Source: CAVRJC01 sp963721435
Lineage (GTDB): Bacteria; Actinomycetota; Acidimicrobiia; IMCC26256; DASPTH01
Length of the DNA: 64,000 bases
Assembly: GCA_963721435.1 (NCBI GenBank)
Contig: CAVRJC010000012.1
Span: forward strand, 496,001 to 560,000
Direction: 5' to 3'
Position numbers and translations under genes: made by a program. Positions 17,668 to 26,044 of the stretch are shown piece after piece. How positions within the stretch are numbered: the first letter of the stretch is position 1; each line of letters opens with the position of its first letter. The notes beneath the pieces were generated by a model. It saw only the letters and a list, made by a program, of their open reading frames with translations, was not told where the DNA came from and ran no database searches.

Positions 17668-18671
17668 GCGATCACCCCCGATCGCCGGTCGACGCGCGCC
17701 ACGACGCTCCGCGCGATCACGCCGACGAGGATCGTGAGCACGAAGAGCACCACACCGAGGCCGATCAGCGCGGCGCGGTGGGTGCCTTGGGCCTCCCCGA
17801 ACTGCAGGACGATCGCACTGGCCATCGTGTCACCGGGTCCGAGGATGTGGAGAGAGATGTTGTGCGACGCGCCGATCACGAGCGCAACCGCAATGGTCTC
17901 GCCGATGGCACGGCCGAGACCGATCATGACCGCGGAAACCACTCCACCGCGGCTGTGCGGGAAGACTGCGCCACGAATCATCTCCCACCGCGTCGAACCG
18001 AGTCCGTACGCCGCCTCCTTCAACGCGGTCGGAGTCGTCGCGAACACTTCACGCGAGATCGAGGTGATGATCGGTGTGATCATGATCGCGACCACGATGC
18101 CGGCCGTGAGGTAGCTGCGGCCGGTCGCGCTGGGCTCCGCGAACAACGTCTTCAGGATCGGGATGTCGCTCGTCGCCGACGAGACATCACCGAACAGGTT
18201 CGCGAGCGGATCGAGCAGCACGAAGATCGCCCAGAGCCCGTAGACCACCGACGGGATCGCCGCGAGCAGGTCCACGGTGTAGATCACCGGCTTGGCAAGC
18301 TTCTTGGGTGCGATCTCAGTGACGAACAACGCGATCCCGAGGCTGATCGGCACGGCGATCAGAAGCGCCAGAAATCCGACGAGGAACGTGCCGTAGATCA
18401 GCGACAACGCCCCGAGGTGGTTCTCAGTCGGGTTCCAGTTGTCGGAGAACACCGCGTTCAGGCCTTCTTGCCGGAACCAGGGCAAGGCCTCCTTGGTGGT
18501 CGAGTACGCGATCGCGGCCAGGATGACCAGAACCATCAGGCCACCCGCGAGGGCGAGCCAACGAAACAGGTGATCGGTGGCAACGCCGCGGCGTCGGCCT
18601 CCCCCGAGGCCCGGCGGCGGTGCTGATCCGGGGTCGGTGGCTTCCGGCTTGGGGGGAGCGATCGTGCTCAT
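17664..18671 (-). CDS. pstC: Phosphate ABC transporter permease PstC
   Basis: 335 residues and six main helices. PSVVYGLWAIFVLLDPL and the cytoplasmic coupling loop AAYGLGSTRWEMIRGAVFP, then GLGRAIGETIAVALVIG, mark PstC. It follows pstS after an 80-base gap that holds a perfect 15-bp hairpin, which may lower expression of the membrane subunits relative to the binding protein. Confidence 0.94.
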   Translation of the reverse strand: MSTIAPPKPEATDPGSAPPPGLGGGRRRGVATDHLFRWLALAGGLMVLVILAAIAYSTTKEALPWFRQEGLNAVFSDNWNPTENHLGALSLIYGTFLVGFLALLIAVPISLGIALFVTEIAPKKLAKPVIYTVDLLAAIPSVVYGLWAIFVLLDPLANLFGDVSSATSDIPILKTLFAEPSATGRSYLTAGIVVAIMITPIITSISREVFATTPTALKEAAYGLGSTRWEMIRGAVFPHSRGGVVSAVMIGLGRAIGETIAVALVIGASHNISLHILGPGDTMASAIVLQFGEAQGTHRAALIGLGVVLFVLTILVGVIARSVVARVDRRSGVIA

Positions 18672-18699
18672 ACGGACGTCGGGATGCTACGTGAGCGCG

Positions 18700-18735
18700 A
18701 GATCGCGGAGCGGGAGTGAGCCCGCTCCGCGATCT
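18700..18735 (-). terminator. Strong hairpin between pstS and pstC
   Basis: AGATCGCGGAGCGGG and CCCGCTCCGCGATCT form a perfect 15-bp GC-rich stem with a six-base loop in the pstS-pstC gap. No T-run follows in the direction of transcription, so it is more likely a partial terminator or an RNase barrier that stabilises pstS mRNA than a full stop. Confidence 0.65.
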
Positions 18736-18751
18736 GCCTGCTCTCTGTGCC

Positions 18752-19827
18752 TCAAGCGGCCGGGACGATGATCTTGCTGACCTGAGCCTTGGCCTGCGTC
18801 AACAGATCCTTGGACAAAGGCGCGTAGTCGACCGTGGGCGCCGTGACCTGGCCGACTCCGTAGATGTAGTTCAGGAAGCCCTTGAGCGCGTTCCCCTTGT
18901 TCGCATCGGTCTGGTTGACGTAGGCGAGGATGTACGTGGGGGACGTGATCGGGTAGACCTTCGGGCCCGCGGTGTTGATCGGGTCGTAGGTGAGGTCGGC
19001 GTTGATCGTCGCTCCGGCGACCGCGAGCGACGCGCCCTTGGTGGACGGGGCGATGTACTTGCCATCGGCGTTCTTCACCTTGGCGTACGTGAGGCCGATC
19101 GCCTGGGCGTCCGAGAAGTCCACGTAACCGATGGCGCCGTCGGTCTTCTGCACGATCTGGGCGACTCCGGTGTTCTGGGCGCCACCCTGCGTGCTCGACG
19201 GCCAGTTCACCGTGCTGCCGGCTCCGAGCGTCCACACCGTCGGAGCGGCCTTGGTCAGGAAGGTCACAAAGTTCTGGGTCGTGCCGGAACTGTCGGAACG
19301 ATGCGCGACTGTGATCGTCGTGCTGGGGAGCTTCACACCGGGGTTGTCAGCGGCGATCTTCGCGTCGTCCCACTTCGTGATCTGCGGCCTGGAAGATGCC
19401 GGCGATCGTGTCCGGCGAGAGCTGCAGGCTTCGTCACGCCCGACAGGTTGTACGAGACTGTGATCGGGTCGGCGACCGTCGGGAAGTACAGGTACGCACC
19501 GCCCTTGGGCTTGGATGCGTCTGCTGCAGCGTACGGCGCGTCGGTGCCGGCGAAGTCGACGACCTGGTCGATGAAGTTCTGGCGACCGGTGCCGGAGCCC
19601 ACGCCGGCGTAGTTGATGGTGACTGCCTTCTGGATCTTCTTGAAGTCGCCGATCACCACCTGGTCGTACGCGAGCTGCAGCGACGAACCCGAGCCGTTGA
19701 GCGTCGCGGGCTGGAGCTTCGTGACCTTGGTGGTCGACTTCGCGGCCGACGCAGTGCCAACCGCGAGGACGGGCAGCGCGAGCGCCGCCAGGAATAGCCC
19801 GCAACCGCGGACGAACGAACGTCGCAT
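18752..19827 (-). CDS. pstS: Phosphate-binding protein PstS, frameshifted
   Basis: Signal peptide from MRRSFVRGCGLFLAALALP to TASA. There is no lipobox Cys at the cleavage site, so secreted rather than a lipoprotein. Then LNGSGSSLQLAYDQVV, SGTGRQNF, DFAGTDAPY and, in the second half, RSDSSGTTQNFVTFL with phosphate ligands, and AIGYVDFSDA. The frame breaks twice within about 50 bases (about 19385-19430): after SYNLSGVTK, and just before ITKWDDAKIAADNP. Two single-base corrections restore a normal protein of about 355 residues. AGGAGGG eight bases before ATG 19827 fixes the start. A candidate PHO box lies upstream. Confidence 0.88.
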
Positions 19828-19904
19828 CTTGGTGTTCCCTCCTGGAACCTTGGGTGTCATGCCGGGGATCGTAAGAAGGACAACTGGCGAGGCCCTTGCG
19901 CCCG

Positions 19905-19943
19905 AGTGACCGCGAGGTGAACAACGGGGAAACACTGGTGACC
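19905..19943 (-). promoter_or_regulatory. Candidate PHO box upstream of pstS
   Basis: On the minus strand, four heptamers recur at about 11-base steps: GGTCACC (19937-19943), TTTCCCC (19926-19932), GTTCACC (19916-19922) and GGTCACT (19905-19911). These resemble the GTTCACC direct-repeat units bound by actinobacterial PhoP/RegX3 regulators. The site is about 80-115 bases before the pstS start and also within 80 bases of the divergent phoU. Confidence 0.6.
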
Positions 19944-19984
19944 CCGCACGCGGCGGGTGCGGCACGTCGGCATGATGGCCTCAC

Positions 19985-20689
19985 ATGCATCGACCTCCCT
20001 CCAGTCGAGTCGAAGACCTCCGCCGGAACATCGTGCGCCTCGCCGCGCTCACGACCGGCGCGATCCGCTGCGGCACCGAGGCCCTGCTCGACAACGACCT
20101 CGAAGCGGCATCCCGGACCATCGACGACGACGACGCCGTCGACGCCCTCCGCCACGCGATCGAGGACGAGTGCCTGTACCTGCTCGGCCAGCCGTGCTCG
20201 TCCGCCGTCGAGCTGCGGCAGGTCGGCACCACGATGCGCGTGGTCTACGAGCTCGAGCGCAGCGCCGACCTCATGGTGAACATCGCCAAGACCACGTGGC
20301 GCCTCCACCCCTTCTCGCTCGACCCGATGTCACGATCGATCGTCGAGCAGCTCTGCGACCAGGTCGTGGTGCAGACGCGCGTCGCCGTGAACGCCTTCGT
20401 CGATCTCGACCCGTCGGGCGCCGCCGCGCTGGTCGACATGGACGACACCGTCGACGAGCTGCACAAGGCGCTGCTCCGCCACCTCCTCGAGCGCGGCGGC
20501 GAAGTACCGGTCGACGACGCGACCGTGCCGCGTGCGGTGCAGCTCGCGCTGGTCGCGCACCACTACGAGCGCATCGGCGACCACGCGGTGAACATCGCCG
20601 AGCAGGTGTACCGCGTCACCAACGGCCGTCGGCGCGCGCACGCACGGCGCCCGGAGAGCGTCGTCGACGCCTCTGACCAGCTCAGGTGA
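19985..20689 (+). CDS. phoU: Phosphate-signalling protein PhoU (first copy)
   Basis: 234 residues of all-helical PhoU repeat. Two metal-binding clusters are clear: YELERSADLMVNIAK and HHYERIGDHAVNIAE. PhoU couples PstSCAB transport state to the PhoR/SenX3 kinase. It is divergent from pstS across a shared regulatory region. The C-terminal tail is Arg-rich and unconserved. The stop overlaps the convergent dsrE gene by eight bases. A second, distinct phoU lies 3 kb away. Confidence 0.92.
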   Translation: MHRPPSSRVEDLRRNIVRLAALTTGAIRCGTEALLDNDLEAASRTIDDDDAVDALRHAIEDECLYLLGQPCSSAVELRQVGTTMRVVYELERSADLMVNIAKTTWRLHPFSLDPMSRSIVEQLCDQVVVQTRVAVNAFVDLDPSGAAALVDMDDTVDELHKALLRHLLERGGEVPVDDATVPRAVQLALVAHHYERIGDHAVNIAEQVYRVTNGRRRAHARRPESVVDASDQLR

Positions 20690-21149
20690 AGATGATCTGG
20701 CCGCCGGCGGCCTTCTCGTAGAACTCACCGACGGTGATGATGTCTTCGATCTGGTCGACGAAGTCGTCCTTGGAGAACCCGAACATGTCGACCGAGGCCT
20801 TGCATGCGTACATGCCGGCACCGGTGTCGCCGATCATCTCGATGAACTCGTGGATCGGTGGGATGTCGAGCTCCGCCATCTTCTTCTCCATCATCTTGGT
20901 CGCGATCGCCGACATTCCCGGGAGCACGCCCACCAGGGTGGCGATGTGCATGCCGGGGTTGCCGACGGTGGCGACCTTGATGTGGTCGGTGCGCTCACGG
21001 TGGATCGCGTCGAGCCCGAAGAACGTGAAGAAGAGGTTGGCGTCGATCCCTTCGGCGCGCGCGCCGTTCGCCATGATCAATCCGGGATAGATGCCTTCGA
21101 GCGAGCCTTTCGAGATCACGATCGACACCTTGTCGATGCTGTCCGGCAT
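20682..21149 (-). CDS. DsrE/DsrF-like (DsrE2-type) sulfur-carrier protein
   Basis: 155 residues. VSIVISKGSLEGIYPGLIMA and FFTFFGLDAI begin a DsrE-fold domain. The conserved cysteine is Cys116 in GAGMYACKASVDMF, the position that carries persulfide in DsrE2/DsrE proteins. It lies downstream of tusE and a sulfide:quinone-reductase-like gene on the same strand, with 18 bases from tusE. It probably passes sulfane sulfur in the cytoplasm. Partner dsrAB genes are absent in the window. Confidence 0.8.
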   Translation of the reverse strand: MPDSIDKVSIVISKGSLEGIYPGLIMANGARAEGIDANLFFTFFGLDAIHRERTDHIKVATVGNPGMHIATLVGVLPGMSAIATKMMEKKMAELDIPPIHEFIEMIGDTGAGMYACKASVDMFGFSKDDFVDQIEDIITVGEFYEKAAGGQIIFT

Positions 21150-21167
21150 CAGATCGTCCCTTTCTGG

Positions 21168-21485
21168 TCAGATGCAGCCGCGGGGCTTCGGGATCCCGGC
21201 GATCTTCGCGGCGAGCTTGGCGGGGCCCTTGGGGAAGAGTTGGTAGAGCTCTTTGATCGACACTCCGGAGGTCTTCCCGAGCGCGCGGACAGTGGGTCCG
21301 GTGCCCTTCTCGAAGTACTCCTTGCGCATGAAGTGGATGACCTGCCAGTGCTCGGGCGTCAGCGGGTCGATCCCCTCCTGCCGTGCGATCTCGACGGCCA
21401 TGGCTTCGGTCCATTGGTCGGGCTGCTCGAGAAAGCCTTCGTCGTTCACCGCGACGTCGACGCCGGCGATGGTTGCTGTGGGCAT
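21168..21485 (-). CDS. tusE: TusE/DsrC family sulfur-relay protein
   Basis: 105 residues ending in IPKPRGCI, with the penultimate Cys104 that carries persulfide in the DsrC/TusE family. The second DsrC cysteine, 11 residues earlier, is Ala93 here, so this is the single-Cys TusE type rather than sulfite-reductase-coupled DsrC. LTPEHWQVIHFMRKEY is a family signature. It sits between the sqr-like gene and dsrE, which suggests transfer of sulfur released by sulfide oxidation rather than tRNA thiolation (no tusBCD seen). Confidence 0.88.
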   Translation of the reverse strand: MPTATIAGVDVAVNDEGFLEQPDQWTEAMAVEIARQEGIDPLTPEHWQVIHFMRKEYFEKGTGPTVRALGKTSGVSIKELYQLFPKGPAKLAAKIAGIPKPRGCI

Positions 21486-21500
21486 TGCGTCGCTCCTTCG

Positions 21501-22757
21501 TCAGTCGCCCGCGGGGGCGGGAATGTCCTTTCCCGCGGCGGGCATGTCGGACGTGATGCCCGGGATGTCGCGGCCGGGCAACAGGGCGTGCCAGTAGAAC
21601 GACTGGAACATCAACTTGCCGAGGTGGTTGAGCCGCGACTCCTTGAGCAGCGGCACGCCGACCCGGTTGGGGAAGTGGCCACCGACCGGCTCGTGGTCGT
21701 AGTTGAAGTCGATGAGCATCGCCTTGTGGAAGCCGGTCTCGATGAAGCAGTTCGCGTGACCGTCGTAGGAGCCGTCGAGGCTCTCGCCGCGGAGGAAGCG
21801 CTGGATGTTCTCGACGAGGGCTTCACCCTCGAAGTGCGTCACCGACCCCGCCTTCGAGATCGGCAGGCTCGCGGCATCGCCGATCGCGAACACGTTCGGC
21901 TTCGCCTTCGACTGCAGCGTGTGCTCGTCGGTGGGCACGAAGTCGAGGTCGTCACCGAGGCCCGGCGACGCGCCGACGAACGCGGCGCCACTGTGCACCG
22001 GGCACGACGACCGCGAGGTCGAACGCGACCTCACGTTCGTCGTAGCTGATGAGGCGCCCGCCCTCGCCGTCGACCTCGCCGGTGTTGAACTCGGTCACCA
22101 GCTCGATCCCACGCTCCTCGAGCATCCCGCCGAGGGCCTTCGACGCCGTCGGCGTCGTGAACGCGCCGTCGAGCGGCGTGACGTAGGTGATCGTGACCCG
22201 ATCGCGGACGCCGCGCTCGTGGAAGTACCAGTCCGCGAGGAAGCAGAACTCGAGCGGCGCGACCGGGCACTTGATCGGCATGTCGACCACGTTGACGACG
22301 AGATGGCCTTCTTCGAACGTCAGCGAGCTTTGCCTCCGAGCGCGGTCGCGCCGGGAAGGTCGTAGAAGGTGAAGACCTTCTCCATCCAGCCCGGACCGGT
22401 GAGCCCCTCGGTCTCCTCGGGCACGAGGCGCGAGCCCGACGCGATGACGAGCACGTCGTAGTCGAGTACCGAGCCGTCGGCCAGGTGGACCCGATCGTGC
22501 TTCGAGATCGACGTGGTCGACACCGCTCTGGTGGTATTCGATGCCATCGTGGAGTTGGCGCGACCGCGACCGGACGATGTCCTCCGGGTGCGTCGAGACC
22601 GAACGGGACGAACAGCAGCCCCGGCTGGTACACGTGGCGGTCGTCGACGTCGACGACGGTGATGGACGAGCGCCGACGCCGGGAGCGCCTTGCGAAGTCG
22701 GTTCGCGGTCAGCGTCCCGCCGGTGCCGCCACCGAGGATGACGATTCGTGAGCTCAT
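21501..22757 (-). pseudogene. Sulfide:quinone oxidoreductase-like flavoprotein, several frame breaks
   Basis: MSSRIVILGGGTGGTLTANRL opens an FAD Rossmann domain. Later pieces in three frames give VYQPGLLFVPFG, LDYDVLVIASGSRLVPE, PIKCPVAPLEFCFLADWY with a Cys pair, VFAIGDAASLP (second FAD motif), and a C-terminal LLPGRDIPG. Assembled in order these are a complete SQR-type enzyme of about 415 residues that passes electrons from sulfide to quinone. At least four or five shifts are needed between about 21990 and 22690. This is the most damaged gene in the window: either real decay or a poorly resolved stretch. It would be the first gene of the sqr-tusE-dsrE unit. Confidence 0.72.
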
Positions 22758-23121
22758 CACCCCCAACGATACGGAGCCAGAGCCGCCGTCCGGCAGGGTC
22801 GAACGACTCTGTTCGATGAGCGCCCGGGCAGCGCACGCCGCAACGTGGACGCGAAGAGAACCAGAGGGTGTGAGGGTCGGGAGGGGGGTTGCCCGCCCCC
22901 ACACACTCTGGCCTACGAAGCCCTGCCCGGACACGCACTCTCGCCGGGTAGTGCCCGCATCGAACTGCGATGGTGGCCGCTGCTCGACAACCACAACGTT
23001 AGAAGTGGTCCGTTTCGAGGCCGTTGCCCTTTCGTGGCGCGCAGGTAAACGAGCAGTGAAGACTGGAGGCGCCCGAGGCGTGTCAGTGGGTGCCGAACCG
23101 ATCTCGGGGCACAATGGTCAT
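22758..23121. other. Divergent spacer with a long hairpin
   Basis: About 360 bases between sqr-like and second phoU genes, with no credible coding frame. It contains the 51-base inverted repeat listed separately (22861-22911) and a smaller CCCGG/CCGGG stem near 22926-22948. Promoters for both flanking genes must lie here. Confidence 0.5.
22861..22911. repeat. 51-base inverted repeat with G/C-run core
   Basis: CCAGAGGGTGTG (22861-22872) pairs with CACACACTCTGG (22900-22911) with one mismatch. The interior has a run of six G and a run of five C, so the stem can extend. On the minus strand a six-C run falls in the interior. It may be a structured RNA leader or a regulator site; it does not match any class I can name with confidence. 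Confidence 0.5.
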
Positions 23122-23830
23122 GTGACGACGACTCCGGTACCCGACAGACGCCCAAACCGAGACGCGCAAGACCTTCCACGAGCACCTCGACGAGCTGCGC
23201 GTCGACGTCATCCGTCTCGCCGCGCTCACGACCGAGCAGATCGCGGGCGGCACACAGGCGCTGCTCGACGGTGACCTCTCGGCCGCCGACACGGTGATCG
23301 AGAACGACGATGCCGTCGACGACCTCACGCACTCGATCGAAGACCGCGTCTTCCTGTTGCTCGCGCGCCAGCAGCCGATCGCAACCGATCTGCGCTTCCT
23401 CGTCACCGTGATGCGCGTCGGTCACGAGCTCGAGCGCAGCGCCGACCTGATGGTGAACGTCGCGAAGACCACGCGTCGCCTCTACCCGCATCAGCTCGAT
23501 CCGAAGCTACGCGGCATCATCGACCAGATGGGGTCGCAGGCCGCCAACCAGACGCGCGTCGCCATCGACGCGTTCGCCGACTCCGATCCGCACTGGGCGG
23601 CCGCGCTCGCCGACATGGACGACCGCATGGACGAGCTCACCAAGAGCCTGTTCCGCCACATCCTCGCCGGCGGCGGTGCCGACGAGGCGTCAGTGCTGCT
23701 CGCGGTGCAGATGGCGCTGGTGGGCCGTCACTACGAGCGGATCGCCGATCACGCGGTGACGATCGCCGAGCGGGTGGGCTTCATGGTGACGGGCGAGCAC
23801 CCGACGATGGATCCTGCCGACGCGGTGTAG
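23122..23830 (+). CDS. phoU: PhoU family protein (second copy), frameshift near start
   Basis: From about 23150 the frame encodes a full PhoU: FHEHLDELRVDVIRLAAL, then HELERSADLMVNVAKT and GRHYERIADHAVTIAE, the two Asp/Glu metal clusters. That frame has no start codon: it is closed by TGA at 23123. GTG 23122 in the neighbouring frame reads MTTTPVPD, so a one-base indel near 23141-23150 probably hides the true start. A fully in-frame GTG at 23294 would lose the first helix. Similar to, but clearly diverged from, the copy at 19985. It is outside the pst operon and beside sulfur genes. Confidence 0.82.
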
Positions 23831-23836
23831 CGCGGG

Positions 23837-24118
23837 TCAGGCGTCTTCGTCGTAGCCGAGGTCCCATTCGAGAATGAGGTGCTCGCGCTCTGCATCACGG
23901 GCAACCCGCTCGCGGTTGCGACGGAACTGCGGGTCGTGCGGGGGCAGGAGCTGGAGCCGCGCGAGCGCCCGTTGGCGGAACTCGTCGACCGTGCGCCCGT
24001 CACCGAAGATCCCGTGGACCTCCCAGTGGGGCGCGACCGGGCCCATGTAGACAACCTTGACGTGGCCCTGCGGTGGGACCTGCTCGAGAGCTTCTTCCGA
24101 CATCGACATGGTGTGCAT
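23837..24118 (-). CDS. Small conserved-looking hypothetical protein
   Basis: About 93 acidic residues. Core: GHVKVVYMGPVAPHWEVHGIFG, then an Arg-rich helix (RQRALARLQLLPP) and the acidic end WDLGYDEDA. No signal peptide or membrane helix. I do not recognise the family. It lies 19 bases after htrA on the same strand and may be co-transcribed with it. Starts at 24118 or 24109 are both possible. Codon pattern is like its neighbours, supporting a real gene. Confidence 0.55.
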   Translation of the reverse strand: MHTMSMSEEALEQVPPQGHVKVVYMGPVAPHWEVHGIFGDGRTVDEFRQRALARLQLLPPHDPQFRRNRERVARDAEREHLILEWDLGYDEDA

Positions 24119-24137
24119 GGTACCGGTCAGGGTCTGA

Positions 24138-25334
24138 TCAGCTCGTGGGGCGCTCGGCGAGGGTCGCCGAGAGCGTCTTCCGCTCACCGTCACGGAGCAC
24201 GACCACGTCGACCTTCTCGTCCGGCTTGTGCCGGCGCACGGCGTTGCCGAGATCGGCCGATGATGTGACCGTGATGCCGCCGAGCTCGACGATCACGTCG
24301 CCGGTCTTGATCCCGGCCTGGTCGGCCGGCGAGTCGCTCGAGATGCGGGTGACCACCGCGCCACGGTCGGCGGTGACGCCGAGCTGTTGCGCGTTCGTCG
24401 AACCCGCGTCGGTCGTGTAGACGCCGAGGTACGCCGGCTGCTTGCCCTGGGCGAGCTGGTCGATGATCGGCTTGGCCTGGGAGATCGGGATCGCGAAGCC
24501 CACGTTCTGCGCCTCGCCCGGATCGGCGATCGCAGTGTTGATGCCGATCACGCGGCCCTCCGAGTCGACGAGTGGACCGCCCGAGTTGCCCGGGTTGATC
24601 GCGGCATCGGTCTGGATGACGTCGGCGAGCGAGCCACCGGAGTTCGTGCTCACCGCGCGGTGCAATCCGGAGATGATCCCGCGCGTGACGCTGAGGCCGC
24701 CCTCGAGCGCGAGCGCGTTGCCGATCGCGACGACGTCGTCGCCCACCTGCACCTGATCGGAGTCACCGAGTTCGATCGCTTTCAGGTTCGCGCCGTCGAC
24801 CTTGATCACCGCGAGGTCGCTCGACGGATCACGGCCGAGCACTTTTGCGGTGAGCGTCTTGCCGTCGGAGAACTGCGCCTGGATCTTCGACGCGCCTTCG
24901 ACGACGTGATTGTTGGTGACGATCACGCCGTCGGACGAGATCACGAAACCGGTGCCTGCCGCACCGCCCTTGTCGGGGCCGCCGTCGTCGACGATCGCGA
25001 CGACCGCGGGCACGTCGGCGCGCAGGATCGCGGCGATGTCACCGGCAGTCGTGATCGTGTTGGCGCCGCGCACGATCACCTCGCGTCCGGCGCCGGCGCT
25101 CGTCGACCCCTCGCGGTCGAGGACGACGAACACGCCCGACGCCACGAGCGCGCCGACCAGTCCGCCTGCGAGGCCCGCGAGCGCGGCCTGCCGGAAGCTC
25201 GGACGCGGCCGTCGCACCGGTGCGACGACAGGGTCGGCCGCGGCATCGGCTGGGGCGGGCGGGGGCGGCAGCTCGAACGTGACCGGAACGCGATGTTCGT
25301 CCGGCGTCGCGTCCTCGTCGTGGTCGTCGGTCAC
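24138..25334 (-). CDS. htrA: HtrA/DegP-like membrane-anchored serine protease with PDZ domain
   Basis: 398 residues. A Pro-rich cytoplasmic N-terminus, one membrane helix (about 49-72), a trypsin-like domain with catalytic His143 (TNNHVVEG), Asp173 (DPSSDLAVI) and Ser251 (NPGNSGGPL), and a C-terminal PDZ (IKTGDVIVELGG). It degrades or refolds damaged extracytoplasmic proteins. It is part of a cluster with ECF sigma, anti-sigma, RseB-like and TatA genes, resembling the mycobacterial sigE-rseA-htrA-tatB order, but here a divergent whiB lies between. The GTG start is at 25334. Confidence 0.92.
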   Translation of the reverse strand: MTDDHDEDATPDEHRVPVTFELPPPPAPADAAADPVVAPVRRPRPSFRQAALAGLAGGLVGALVASGVFVVLDREGSTSAGAGREVIVRGANTITTAGDIAAILRADVPAVVAIVDDGGPDKGGAAGTGFVISSDGVIVTNNHVVEGASKIQAQFSDGKTLTAKVLGRDPSSDLAVIKVDGANLKAIELGDSDQVQVGDDVVAIGNALALEGGLSVTRGIISGLHRAVSTNSGGSLADVIQTDAAINPGNSGGPLVDSEGRVIGINTAIADPGEAQNVGFAIPISQAKPIIDQLAQGKQPAYLGVYTTDAGSTNAQQLGVTADRGAVVTRISSDSPADQAGIKTGDVIVELGGITVTSSADLGNAVRRHKPDEKVDVVVLRDGERKTLSATLAERPTS

Positions 25335-25590
25335 GGGTCCTCTGCGGGTCGTCAGGGGGGCTGATCGCCGGTGGAGCTGCCCTTGCGCAACGTCGGTTCC
25401 CGCCGGGCGAGTTCCCCGCGCCCGGCGGCGCGGGCCGAGTTGGCCTAGGGTTCCCCAAGGCTAGGGGGCCAGGATCGCCTCGAAATCTGAGGAGAACCTG
25501 TGGGTTTCATGGTGGGAACCTGAGTCCCGCCCCCGCCGTTGAAGAGGTCGTAGGCTCACGAACCGAGCAACCGACACATTGGGGTGCCCG

Positions 25591-25887
25591 ATGGACGACT
25601 TGACTCCGACTCCCGTTCCGGACCACAGCGAGCAGGACTGGATGCTCAAGGCGCGGTGCCGCTCGCTGTCCCCGGGAGAGTTCTTCCCGTCCGACGGCGT
25701 CGGTGTGGACAAGGCGCGCAAGATCTGCGGGCAGTGCCCCGTGCAGAACGAGTGCCTCGAGTACGCGCTCACGTACCGCATCGACCACGGCGTGTGGGGT
25801 GGGGCTTCGGAGCGTGAGCGCCGTCGCATCCTCCGCCGCCGCCGGGTGGACACTCCCGTCTACAACGACGCACCCTCGTACTCCTGA
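25591..25887 (+). CDS. WhiB family iron-sulfur regulator
   Basis: 98 residues. Four cysteines for a [4Fe-4S] cluster: one in LKARCRSL, then CGQCPVQNEC (C-x2-C-x5-C). The GVWGG turn and a basic tail (RERRRILRRRR) that binds DNA or sigma factor follow. The pattern is typical of redox-responsive WhiB proteins; subclass not assigned. It is divergent from htrA, with 256 bases between and no other gene seen there. After the stop a GCACCC/GGGTGC hairpin (25944-25966) may terminate it. Confidence 0.9.
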   Translation: MDDLTPTPVPDHSEQDWMLKARCRSLSPGEFFPSDGVGVDKARKICGQCPVQNECLEYALTYRIDHGVWGGASERERRRILRRRRVDTPVYNDAPSYS

Positions 25888-26040
25888 CTCGCTCGAGGTT
25901 CGCCAGGCACCCTGGCTTCCTCGACCAGTGCGTCAACTCCGCGGCACCCGAGCGGAGCGAGGGTGCTCGCCGCGAACGAAAGGTTCGCTGCCGGACTTGT
26001 CGACGATGCCTGAGTTGCGGCGCGAACCTTGAGCGAGCCG
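25888..26040. repeat. Intergenic inverted-repeat element, copy B (three units)
   Basis: This convergent spacer holds three versions of one motif: TCGCTCGAGGTTCGCC (25889-25904), AGGTTCGCTGCCG (25981-25993) and, reversed, GCGAACCTTGAGCGAGCC (26022-26039). The last two form a roughly 15-bp imperfect stem with a 15-base loop. The first motif is identical to the reverse complement of the right arm of the element at 4.1 kb. Confidence 0.6.
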
Positions 26041-26044
26041 GAAG

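Noticed and set aside
21168..21485. DsrC of a dissimilatory sulfite reductase system
   Set aside because: The second conserved cysteine is alanine, and no dsrAB is present.
22861..22911. Actinobacterial 6C-type RNA
   Set aside because: A six-C run occurs in the hairpin, but the two-hairpin layout expected of that class was not found, so it is left unnamed.
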